Source: an uncultured Pseudomonadota bacterium (GTDB taxonomy: Bacteria; Pseudomonadota; Gammaproteobacteria; Burkholderiales; SG8-39). Taken from it: a DNA stretch of 11,944 bases. Under the pieces are notes generated by a model. That model ran no database searches and was not told the origin of the DNA. It saw nothing but the letters and a program-made list of their open reading frames with translations. The position numbers and the translations under genes are program-made. The stretch is from positions 1 through 11,944 of the forward strand of contig CAIVVS010000100.1 in the NCBI GenBank assembly GCA_903909415.1, read 5' to 3'. Shown here piece by piece: positions 1 to 6,440 of this stretch (positions within the stretch are counted from its first letter, which is position 1; every line of letters starts with the position of its first letter).

Positions 1-276
1 CCGGCCCTTGCCTACCTTGGAATTGCCTTCCCATTCATAGATCGCGCCGGGGCCCGCCGCCGCCCCGCTGTAGGCCTTCCTCATCGCCGGGTCACGGTCC
101 TCCCAGGGCGACCACTCGGCCCAGCGGCGGAAGTCGTTGATCAGCGGGAACACCTTGTCCGGTGCCGCCTGGATCTGGGTGGAGCGCTCGACGCGGAAAC
201 GGTCAGGCCGGCTGGCAGCGATGGCCAGCAGCGCGGCGATGACGACGGCAATGACGACGAGCACGGTGGTGAGCAC
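1..276 (-). CDS. SRPBCC family (polyketide cyclase-like) protein, 5' part
   Basis: The first 92 codons are in the window; the 3' end lies beyond base 1. The start is GTG at 276, preceded by a GGAGG ribosome site (plus-strand cctcc at 281-285) four bases away. Residues 2-18 form a hydrophobic stretch (LTTVLVVIAVVIAALLA), a probable membrane anchor or uncleaved signal. The following segment, with VERSTQIQAAPDKVFPLIND and then WAEWSPWEDRDP, is the typical opening of SRPBCC/polyketide-cyclase-like lipid-binding folds: a beta strand, the AP-x-x-VF helix and an aromatic-rich loop. Members bind hydrophobic ligands, and the specific role is unknown. It follows the SDR gene on the same strand after 109 bases, a stretch that holds no further gene. 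Family assignment is confident; function is not. Confidence 0.85.
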   Translation of the reverse strand, partial: MLTTVLVVIAVVIAALLAIAASRPDRFRVERSTQIQAAPDKVFPLINDFRRWAEWSPWEDRDPAMRKAYSGAAAGPGAIYEWEGNSKVGKGR

Positions 277-385
277 GCTGCCTCCGGGTGGAGATTGCCG
301 GCAGGCGGTGCCGACGCCGGACGACAGGCTAGGCCGGATTGCCGGTTTTGGCAAAGCGCCCGGTCGGACACCGCACCCGGCCGCC

Positions 386-1081
386 TTACCAGGACAGGGA
401 CTTGCCCGCGAAATTGAAGAAGCCGCCGCTGTCGGCCTGGGTGAATCCGGCGATCACCCGGCGCAGCCCGGCGATGTTTTCCGCCGGTCCTGGCAGGGTC
501 TCCCAGCGCTCGCCGAAATTGCGCGTCATGTCGGTCTTCAGCGCGCCCGGCGACAGCACCACCGCGATCACCTCGGGATGGTCGATCGCGAACGCATGCC
601 ACACCGCGTTCAATGCCGCCTTGGTCGAACGGTAGGCGTACTGGCCGCCGACCGTGTTCCCGCCTATCGAGCCCAGCCCGCTGCCCATGGCCAGCAGCTT
701 GCGCTGGGTGCTGCGCGCCACCTGCGGCAGGAAGGCCGCCGCGCAGGCCAGCGGCGCCATCGCATTGGTGTGGAAATCGGCCGCCCAGGCGCGCTCGTCG
801 ATCGCGTCGGCGCGCATCGCGGGCCTGGCGTTCATGGTGCCGGCATTGGCGATCAGCACATCGATGCTGGCATCCGCAAGTTCCCGGCCCAGCGCGGCGA
901 TCGCGGCAAAATCGGACACGTCCAGCCGGTGGATGCTCACCCGGGCACCCAGCGCGCGCAGCTCGGTCGCCGCCTGCGGATCGCGGCACGTGGCGATCAC
1001 CTCCCAGCCGTCGGCCGCGTACTGCCGCGCGAACTCCAGTCCGAGGCCGCGATTGGCCCCGGTGATCAGCGTGGTCGGCAT
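386..1081 (-). CDS. SDR family NAD(P)-dependent oxidoreductase
   Basis: A 231-residue classical short-chain dehydrogenase, close to the usual 230-260. The Rossmann cofactor motif TGANRGLG is at residues 7-14, the NAG motif (IANAGT) at 78-83, the catalytic YxxxK at Tyr150-Lys154 (YRSTK), and the PG motif with the following LKTDM at 178-185. Ser134 or Ser138 is the likely catalytic serine. The short form and the ending (FFNFAGKSLSW) resemble the SDR subgroup often annotated as C-factor-like. The substrate is unknown and NAD versus NADP use was not determined. The start is the ATG at 1081; the upstream ribosome site is weak (GGAG about 13 bases away), but the Rossmann strand begins only three residues later, so a downstream start is unlikely. 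It is divergent from the RcnB/CigR-like gene and not obviously part of the aromatic cluster. Confidence 0.9.
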   Translation of the reverse strand: MPTTLITGANRGLGLEFARQYAADGWEVIATCRDPQAATELRALGARVSIHRLDVSDFAAIAALGRELADASIDVLIANAGTMNARPAMRADAIDERAWAADFHTNAMAPLACAAAFLPQVARSTQRKLLAMGSGLGSIGGNTVGGQYAYRSTKAALNAVWHAFAIDHPEVIAVVLSPGALKTDMTRNFGERWETLPGPAENIAGLRRVIAGFTQADSGGFFNFAGKSLSW

Positions 1082-1142
1082 GGCTGCCAGGACTCCATGT
1101 GCATTGGATCAACGCCGAAGCGAATCGTCGTGGCGATTGCCG

Positions 1143-1148
1143 AGTATA
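1143..1148 (-). promoter_or_regulatory. candidate -10 box for the SDR gene
   Basis: Read on the minus strand the sequence is TATACT, a five-of-six match to the sigma-70 -10 box, 62 bases before the SDR start codon. No convincing -35 box is found 16-18 bases upstream, so this is a weak candidate. Confidence 0.25.
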
Positions 1149-1217
1149 GGGTGGTACACGCGTCCGCCGCGCGGGCACGGGTAGTTGTACGCATGCCGGC
1201 GGAACCAGCGGACAACA

Positions 1218-1236
1218 TTCGCGCACGGTGTGCGAA
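1218..1236. promoter_or_regulatory. imperfect 19-bp palindrome upstream of the RcnB/CigR-like gene
   Basis: TTCGCGCACGGTGTGCGAA is close to its own reverse complement: the TTCGC/GCGAA arms and the inner CAC/GTG pair, with mismatches at two symmetric positions and the centre. It lies in the 222-base divergent intergenic region, 67 bases before the ATG at 1304. It could be an operator for a dimeric repressor or a transcript hairpin. No regulator is identified. Confidence 0.3.
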
Positions 1237-1303
1237 AGCGCACAGTGCCGGGCAGGCGGCGCGCACAGACTCGCTGTTCCTGCAAAGACCATGGAGCACG
1301 TAC

Positions 1304-1813
1304 ATGCAGATCCGCCGAGTGATGCACGCGGGGGCGTTCGCCCTGTCCGCCATGTCAGCCCTGCTCTGCAGCCAGTACGCCTACGCCGAGAAACCCGAAT
1401 GGGCCGGGAACAAGGGCGGGAAGGGCAATGCCAATGAGCAGCGCGGTGACCGCGATGTAGGCGACCGCGATCGCCGCGACCAGGATCGCCGTTCCGCGCA
1501 GCGGGGCTACTTCGACGACGACCGCCGCGTGGTGGTGCGCGACTACTACGGCAAGCAGCACGGCGCCGGACGCTGCCCGCCAGGACTGGCCAAGAAAAAC
1601 AACGGTTGCATGCCGCCGGGCCAAGCCAAGCGCTGGCAGGTCGGCCAGCAGCTGCCGCGCGACGTGGTGATCTACGACGTGCCGCGCGCGCTGGTGCTGA
1701 AGATCGGCCAGCCTCCAGCGGGCCACAAGTACGTGCGCGTCGCGGCCGACATCCTGCTGATCGCCATCGGCACCTCGATGGTGGTGGACGCGATCGAGGA
1801 CCTGGGCCGCTAG
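1304..1813 (+). CDS. RcnB/CigR-like secreted protein
   Basis: A 169-residue exported protein. It has a signal peptide: basic MQIRR, a hydrophobic core and an AYA cleavage site after residue 28. A strongly charged, low-complexity segment follows (about 29-80, rich in Asp, Arg, Gly and Gln). The conserved C-terminal domain starts near CPPGLAKKNNGC (91-102), continues through PPGQAKRW and PPAGHKYVRVA (137-147), and ends in a hydrophobic stretch, ILLIAIGTSMVVDAI (150-164). This arrangement is typical of the RcnB (periplasmic nickel/cobalt homeostasis) and CigR-like family. RcnB function is known for the E. coli protein; no metal-binding role is visible here beyond the two cysteines, which are not a known metal site. 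The start at 1304 is chosen because GGAG at 1293-1296 is seven bases upstream and the signal peptide begins there. The same frame is open far upstream, but that part is antisense to the SDR gene. Confidence 0.82.
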   Translation: MQIRRVMHAGAFALSAMSALLCSQYAYAEKPEWAGNKGGKGNANEQRGDRDVGDRDRRDQDRRSAQRGYFDDDRRVVVRDYYGKQHGAGRCPPGLAKKNNGCMPPGQAKRWQVGQQLPRDVVIYDVPRALVLKIGQPPAGHKYVRVAADILLIAIGTSMVVDAIEDLGR

Positions 1814-1824
1814 CGGGATCGCCC

Positions 1825-1866
1825 GCCGGCGCCGCGGGACTCCCCGCCGGTGCCGCAGGACTCCCC
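1825..1866. repeat. 21-bp tandem repeat, two copies
   Basis: Two adjacent 21-base units (1825-1845 and 1846-1866) match at 19 of 21 positions; each ends in GGACTCCCC or its equivalent. They fill most of the 64-base gap between the convergent RcnB/CigR-like and acyl-CoA synthetase genes. Confidence 0.7.
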
Positions 1867-1879
1867 GCAGGGGAGAGTC
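1859..1879. terminator. candidate hairpin between convergent genes
   Basis: CTCCCC-GCA-GGGGAG forms a perfect six-base stem at 1861-1875. With a two-base bulge the outer GACT/AGTC extends it to 1859-1879 as an alternative pairing. It sits at the shared 3' end of two convergent genes and overlaps the last base positions of the synthetase stop codon. No T-run follows on either strand, so intrinsic termination is only possible, not shown. Confidence 0.3.
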
Positions 1880-3584
1880 AGCTCCCCAGGCCGAACTCGC
1901 GCAGCGCGTGCTCGCGCAGCCGGTTCTTCTGCACCTTGCCGCTGGCGGTCATGCCGATGGCGTCGAAGTCGGCGACGATGCGCAGGTAGCGCGGCACGCG
2001 GAAGTTCGCGCAGCGCGCCTTGCACCACGCGAGCAGGTCCTGTTCGCTCGCCTGCTGGCCCGAGCGCAAGGTCAGGTAGGCCGCGGGCACTTCGCCCAGC
2101 CGCGGATCCGGCACGCCGATGACCTGCGCGGTCGCCACCGCGGGATGCGCGAGCAGCACCTCCTCCACTTCCGCCGGCGCGACGTTCTCGCCGCCGACGC
2201 GGAACACGTCCTTCAGCCGCCCCACCATGCGAAGCCGCCCTCCGGCATTCAGCGTGCCCAGGTCGCCGGTGCGCAGCCAGCCATCGGGCGTGAAGGTCTT
2301 CGCATTGGCTTCCGGGTTGTTGTAGTAACCGCGCATCACGTTCCAGCCGCGCACCTGGATCTCGCCAGGCGTGTCTGCTTCCAGCGGTGCATTCGTTTCC
2401 GTGTCGGCAATGCGCAATTCGACGCCCGGGTGCGGCAGCGGCAGGCCGTCGATGCGCAGCTGTTCGGGCTCGCGGTGGTCGGACAGCACCACGTTGGGCG
2501 AGGCCTCGGACAGGCCGTAGGCGGCGCAGATCTCGCGCGCGCCCAGCACCTCGATGATGTTCTTCATGGTCTCGGGCCCCGCCGCCGCCCAGCCGCCGCG
2601 CAGCACGATCCTGCGCGCGGGGAAATCCGCATGGCCCATCAGCATCTGGAAGATGGTGTCGTTGCCCGAGGTCAGCGTGCAGCGCTCGCGCTCCATCAGC
2701 GCCAGGGCCGCGCCGGCCTCGAAGGTCGGCAGCGTCACCAGCGCGCAGCCGTTCACCAGCCCGACCAGCGCCGAGAGCGTGGAGCCACCGACATGGAAGA
2801 ACGGCCTGCAGTTGAAGTAGCGGTCGTCCGGGCGCACGCCGATGCGCAGGCCCGCGGCCCAGGCATTGCGCAGCATGTTGTCGTGCGTGAGCATCACGCC
2901 CTTGGGATAGGCGGTGGTCCCGGAGGTGAACTGGATCAGCAGCAGGTCATCGGGCCGGACCGCGCGCGCAGCGGCCTCGAAGGCCTCGTCCTCGATCGCC
3001 TCGCCCGCATCGATGAAGTCGCGCCAGGACATCGTCCCTGCAGGCAGCTCGCCCTGTCCCGTGCTGCGCGACACCACCACCGTGCGCAGCAGCGGCAGCG
3101 CCGCGCCCGGCAGGGCCGCATCCAGCGCCGGCTCCGCCTCGCGCAGGAAGGACAGGAAGTCGATCTTCAGGAAGCCGTCAGCCATCAGCAGCAGCCGCAC
3201 GTCGGCCTGCTTCAGGCAAAACGCGAGCTCGGATGACTTGAAGCGCGTGTTCACCGGCACCGTGACCGCGCCGATGAGGGCTGCGCCGTAGAACAGTTCC
3301 AGCCAGCGCGGCTCGTTGGCCATCAGCACGCCCACATGCTCGCCGCGCTTGACGCCCTGCGCGAGCAGGGCGCGCGCGACACGGCAGGCGCCCATGTGGA
3401 GGGTCAACCAGTCGATGCGCGCGCCCTCTGTGACCAGCGCCTCGTCGCGCGCGCGCCTGAGCGCCAGCCGCGCCAGCACCCGGCCCAGCGTGGTCGGCGT
3501 CCAGTCGGGTGCCTCGGTGCCGGTCGCTGCGGCGCCCGTCGTTGCGGCGCCGGTCGCTGCGGCGCCAGTCGCCTCCGCGCTCAC
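1878..3584 (-). CDS. AMP-forming acyl-CoA synthetase
   Basis: A 568-residue ANL-superfamily ligase: carboxylic acid + ATP + CoA to acyl-CoA + AMP + PPi. Diagnostic motifs are in order: the ATP-binding loop FTSGTTAYPKG (219-229), GGWAAAGPE and AAYGLSEAS (330-362), the GYYNNPEA segment (419-426), WLRTGD (436-441), GRLKDVFRVGGENVAPAEVE (455-474), and a C-terminal TASGKVQKNR (546-555) whose Lys550 is the expected adenylation lysine. The usual Pro before this last motif is missing (DAIGMTASGK). The start is the GTG at 3584, which overlaps the TGA of the upstream hydratase by four bases (3581-3584), with AAGGA nine bases before it. Residues 1-25 are an Ala/Gly/Thr repeat extension. It is the last gene of the nine-gene operon. 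The substrate is unknown: an aromatic acid, a ring-cleavage product or a medium-chain acid are all possible. Confidence 0.93.
   Translation of the reverse strand: MSAEATGAAATGAATTGAAATGTEAPDWTPTTLGRVLARLALRRARDEALVTEGARIDWLTLHMGACRVARALLAQGVKRGEHVGVLMANEPRWLELFYGAALIGAVTVPVNTRFKSSELAFCLKQADVRLLLMADGFLKIDFLSFLREAEPALDAALPGAALPLLRTVVVSRSTGQGELPAGTMSWRDFIDAGEAIEDEAFEAAARAVRPDDLLLIQFTSGTTAYPKGVMLTHDNMLRNAWAAGLRIGVRPDDRYFNCRPFFHVGGSTLSALVGLVNGCALVTLPTFEAGAALALMERERCTLTSGNDTIFQMLMGHADFPARRIVLRGGWAAAGPETMKNIIEVLGAREICAAYGLSEASPNVVLSDHREPEQLRIDGLPLPHPGVELRIADTETNAPLEADTPGEIQVRGWNVMRGYYNNPEANAKTFTPDGWLRTGDLGTLNAGGRLRMVGRLKDVFRVGGENVAPAEVEEVLLAHPAVATAQVIGVPDPRLGEVPAAYLTLRSGQQASEQDLLAWCKARCANFRVPRYLRIVADFDAIGMTASGKVQKNRLREHALREFGLGS
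3520..3579 (-). repeat. 15-bp tandem repeat, four units, at the 5' end of the acyl-CoA synthetase
   Basis: The units are 3520-3534, 3535-3549, 3550-3564 and 3565-3579. The first and third are identical (plus strand CCGGTCGCTGCGGCG), the second differs at two positions and the fourth is diverged. They encode an Ala/Thr/Gly-rich pentapeptide repeat just after the start codon, ahead of the folded ligase. Confidence 0.8.
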
Positions 3585-4351
3585 TTCACCGCATCCTTCT
3601 TTCCCGGTTCGCCGAAACCGCTGATGCGCTCGCGCCACTCGGCGCCGGCCAGCACCTCCTCGATCGCGAGCAGCTCGGTCGCGAGCGCGCCCTTGGGATC
3701 GAGTTCCACGCCGCGGTCGATGCTGCGCTTGGCCAGGCGCATCGCACCGGCCGGCGCCTCGACCAGGGTCTTGGCGATCTCCTCGACCGTGGACTCCAGT
3801 TCGTCCGGCGCGACGATGCGCGCCACCAGGCCGTGCAGCAGCGCTTCCTCCGCGCCCAGGGCGCGGCCGGTGAACATCATGTCCTTGGCCAGGCGCTTGC
3901 CGAGGATGCGCGGCAGGCGCTGGGTCGCGCCTATGGTTCCCCACAGCGCCTCGGGCGTGCGGAACGCCGCGCCCGGCGTGGCGATGATGAAGTCGCAGGC
4001 GGCGGCGATCTCCACGCCCGAGCCGACCGCCGTGCCATGCACCACCGCCACCACCGGCATGGGCAGGCGCTCGATCGCGTCATAGGCGGCGAACGCCTTC
4101 AGGCGTCGGCCGCGCACCTGGTCCTCGTCCATGCCGCGCCGCTCCTTGAGGTCCGCGCCGGCACAGAACACCGGACCGGCGCCGCGTACGAAGGCCACAT
4201 GGATGTCGCGCCGCGCCGACAGCTCGGCGCAGGCGCGGGTGAGTTCCTCGCACATGGTCAGGTTGAGCGCATTGCGCGCCTCCGGCCGGTTGAGGGTGAG
4301 GATCGCGACGCGGTCGGCGATGTCCAGGATCAGGGTGGTGTAGGTGCTCAT
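3581..4351 (-). CDS. enoyl-CoA hydratase/isomerase family protein (both catalytic Glu present)
   Basis: A 256-residue crotonase-fold protein of the usual length. It has LNRPEARNAL at 20-29, the first oxyanion-hole motif CAGADL at 63-68 and the second in GTAVGSGVEIAAACD (106-120). Aligned with rat mitochondrial enoyl-CoA hydratase, Glu114 and Glu134 (FRTPEALWGTIG) match the catalytic pair Glu144/Glu164, with the same 20-residue spacing. A true hydratase activity (2-enoyl-CoA to 3-hydroxyacyl-CoA) is therefore plausible. The start is the ATG at 4351, where homology begins; a longer frame reaches 4432 but adds an unrelated 27-residue stretch partly inside the preceding gene. The ribosome site is weak (AAGG). 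Its stop overlaps the start of the synthetase, suggesting translational coupling. The 59-base gap to the CoA-transferase is the widest in the operon. Confidence 0.92.
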   Translation of the reverse strand: MSTYTTLILDIADRVAILTLNRPEARNALNLTMCEELTRACAELSARRDIHVAFVRGAGPVFCAGADLKERRGMDEDQVRGRRLKAFAAYDAIERLPMPVVAVVHGTAVGSGVEIAAACDFIIATPGAAFRTPEALWGTIGATQRLPRILGKRLAKDMMFTGRALGAEEALLHGLVARIVAPDELESTVEEIAKTLVEAPAGAMRLAKRSIDRGVELDPKGALATELLAIEEVLAGAEWRERISGFGEPGKKDAVK

Positions 4352-4410
4352 GGCCTTGCTTTCGTCATGCGTGAAGGGTGGTGTGGAACCCGTGGGTCGG
4401 ATGGCCTTGG

Positions 4411-5631
4411 TCAGATGGCCTTGGCCAGCCACAGTTCGGCGATGCGCCCTGGCGTGAGCCCGAGACGTTCCGCCAGGACGGAATCAGTATGCTCGCCCAG
4501 CAGCGGCGGGCGAGCGATGCCGGGACGCTGCCAGGCGCCCTGCTCCATGAACCGGTATGGGAGCGGCAACGCACGGAACGCGCCGATGGAAGGATGGTCG
4601 AATTCGGCAACCAGCCCACGCGCCGCGGTGTTGGCATCGGCCAGCACCTCGTCCACCGCGCGCACCGGGCCGGCCGGCACGTCGGCGGCATCCAGCGCAT
4701 CGCACAGCGCATCGCGCTGCCACGTCGCGATCGCACCGGACAGGCGCGCCATCACCACGTCGCGCTGGCGTACGCGCCCGGAGTTGCCGGTCAGCGCGGG
4801 ATCGGCGCCCCAGGCTTCCAGCCCCAGCACGCGGCAGAGGCCCGCCCAGTGCTGGTCGCTCGCGGTGATGTGCAGCCACTTGCCGTCGGCGCAGACGAAG
4901 CTCGCCGAGGGCACGCGCCCGGGATGCTCGGTGCCCAGCCGCGGCGGCACCTCGCCCAGCGCGAAGTAACGCGCCGCCGCCAGCGTGAGCAGGCTGACCT
5001 GCCCGTCGAGCATGGAGAAATCGACGTGCGCGCCCTCGCCCGTGGTGCTTCGGCCATGCAGCGTCGCGAGGATGGCGATCGCCACCCACAGGCCCGAGGT
5101 GAGGTCCGCCACCGGCAGGCCGGGCTTCACCGGGCCGCCGCCGCGCTCGCCGGTCAGGCTCATCAGCCCGCCCATGGCCTGGAACACGGTGTCGTAGCCC
5201 TTGCGCTTCGCATACGGCCCGTCCTGGCCGAAGCCGGTGCAGGACAGGTAGATCAGGTCGGCCTTGCGCTCGCGCAGGCTGGCGTAGTCCAGGCTGTAGC
5301 GCTTGAGCGTGCCCACCGGGAAGTTCTCCACCACCACGTCCGCGCCGGCGGCGAGGTCGCGTACCAGTTGCTGGCCCTCGGGCGAGCGCAGGTTCACGGT
5401 GATGGACTGCTTGCTGCGGTTGAACGCCATGTAATAGGCGCTCTCGGTCGCGGCCGGATCGCCGCTCAACGCCGGCACGAAGGGCTCGAACGAGCGCGTC
5501 TCGTCTCCGCTGCCCGGCTGCTCGACCTTGATCACGGTCGCGCCCAGCTCGGCCAGGATCATGGACGCGAACGGGCAGGCCAGCACCCGCGACAGGTCGA
5601 GGATGGTCAGGCCGGACAGGGGTTGTTTCAT
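4411..5631 (-). CDS. class III (CaiB/BaiF) CoA-transferase
   Basis: A 406-residue family III CoA-transferase, which moves CoA between carboxylic acids through an aspartyl-CoA intermediate. The N-terminus (LSGLTILDLSRVLACPFASM, then LAELGATVIKVEQPGSGDETR) is characteristic, as are NRSKQSITVNLRSPEG (71-86), ENFPVGTL (102-109) and TGFGQDGPYAKRKGYDTVFQ (132-151). Asp176 in PVADLTSG aligns with the catalytic Asp of formyl-CoA transferase. The start ATG at 5631 has a GGAT element seven bases upstream. It lies between two crotonase-family genes, 24 bases from the previous one. Together with the acyl-CoA synthetase it gives the operon two ways of making CoA esters, perhaps one for the substrate and one for an intermediate. 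Donor and acceptor are not predictable from sequence. Confidence 0.93.
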   Translation of the reverse strand: MKQPLSGLTILDLSRVLACPFASMILAELGATVIKVEQPGSGDETRSFEPFVPALSGDPAATESAYYMAFNRSKQSITVNLRSPEGQQLVRDLAAGADVVVENFPVGTLKRYSLDYASLRERKADLIYLSCTGFGQDGPYAKRKGYDTVFQAMGGLMSLTGERGGGPVKPGLPVADLTSGLWVAIAILATLHGRSTTGEGAHVDFSMLDGQVSLLTLAAARYFALGEVPPRLGTEHPGRVPSASFVCADGKWLHITASDQHWAGLCRVLGLEAWGADPALTGNSGRVRQRDVVMARLSGAIATWQRDALCDALDAADVPAGPVRAVDEVLADANTAARGLVAEFDHPSIGAFRALPLPYRFMEQGAWQRPGIARPPLLGEHTDSVLAERLGLTPGRIAELWLAKAI

Positions 5632-5655
5632 GCGCGATCCCTCATCCGCGACGAT

Positions 5656-6405
5656 TCACTTCGGCGCCGCGGCCGGCTCGGGCTTGCGGAAGCCGCGCAT
5701 CATCACGTTGGCATCGCGCCCCACCGCCAGCGCCGGCTCCAGAGCGAGGTCGGCGGCGCGGTGGAAGCTGCGCTTGGTGGTCGCCATCGCGATGGGCGAG
5801 AAGGACGCCATGCGCTGCGCCAGCGCCATCGCCGTGGGCAGCACCTGCTCGCGCGGGCAGACACGATTGGCCAGCCCCAGCTCGAAGGCCTGCAGGCCGT
5901 TGATGGGCTCGGCCATCGCGACCAGCTCGAAGGCCTGCTTGCGCCCGACCTGGCGCACCAGGTTCGCGATCACCACCGCGGCGACGATGCCGTGCTTGAG
6001 TTCCGGGTAACCGAAGCGCGCGTCCTGGGCGATCACCATCATGTCGCAGGCGATGGCGAGGCCGGCGCCGCCGCCCAGCGCATTGCCGTAGACCGCGGAC
6101 AGCACCGGCTTGGTCATGCGCGAGAACGACATGTGCAGCGCCGTGGTCAGGTCGGCGCGCGTGAGCACCGCGACCGGGTCCTGCGGCGTGAGCGAGGAGA
6201 ACTCGTTGGTGTCCGCACCCGCGCAGAACGACTTGCCGGCGCCGGCCAGCACCACCGCGTTCACCGTCGGATCGGCCTCGGCGTCGCGCAGGCCATCCAC
6301 CAACAGCTGGGTAAGCGCGGTGTTCAGCGCGTTGTGCTTGTCCGGGCGGTTCATGGTCAGTACGCGCACCGCGCCATGGTTTTCTGTCAGCAGGACGGAA
6401 TCCAA
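5656..6405 (-). CDS. enoyl-CoA hydratase/isomerase family protein lacking one catalytic Glu
   Basis: A crotonase-fold protein with MNRPDKHNALN, the oxyanion-hole motif CAGAD and the second in NALGGGAGLAIACD. Relative to rat enoyl-CoA hydratase, the Glu144 position is Gly (GGGAG instead of GGGCE) while Glu164 is kept in FGYPELKHG. A single Glu suggests isomerase, hydrolase, retro-Claisen or a modified hydratase activity rather than the standard reaction. The start is uncertain. The chosen TTG at 6405 has a strong AAAAGGA site (6412-6418) six bases upstream and places 19 residues before NRP, as in the sibling hydratase. A GTG at 6429 in the same frame would add eight residues but has no recognisable ribosome site. 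It lies 35 bases after the flavoprotein gene and 24 bases before the CoA-transferase. Confidence 0.88.
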   Translation of the reverse strand: MDSVLLTENHGAVRVLTMNRPDKHNALNTALTQLLVDGLRDAEADPTVNAVVLAGAGKSFCAGADTNEFSSLTPQDPVAVLTRADLTTALHMSFSRMTKPVLSAVYGNALGGGAGLAIACDMMVIAQDARFGYPELKHGIVAAVVIANLVRQVGRKQAFELVAMAEPINGLQAFELGLANRVCPREQVLPTAMALAQRMASFSPIAMATTKRSFHRAADLALEPALAVGRDANVMMRGFRKPEPAAAPK

Positions 6406-6440
6406 AATATATCCTTTTATATCAGCCACTTATGTCGTTT

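Noticed and set aside
137..1303. Upstream extension of the RcnB/CigR-like frame
   Set aside because: The stretch lies opposite the SDR gene and has no domain. The signal peptide and ribosome site place the start at 1304.
1908..3236. A 442-codon plus-strand frame
   Set aside because: It is entirely antisense to the acyl-CoA synthetase, whose full motif set is present, and its composition is of the shadow type.
3585..3944. Longer form of the acyl-CoA synthetase starting at 3944
   Set aside because: The extra 120 residues overlap the hydratase gene in another frame and show no homology. The GTGA overlap at 3581-3584 is a better start.
4399..4428. Short direct repeat ATGGCCTTGG at the end of the CoA-transferase
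   Set aside because: Two copies of about 12 bases in a GC-rich coding end can arise by chance. No target-site duplication or element is associated.
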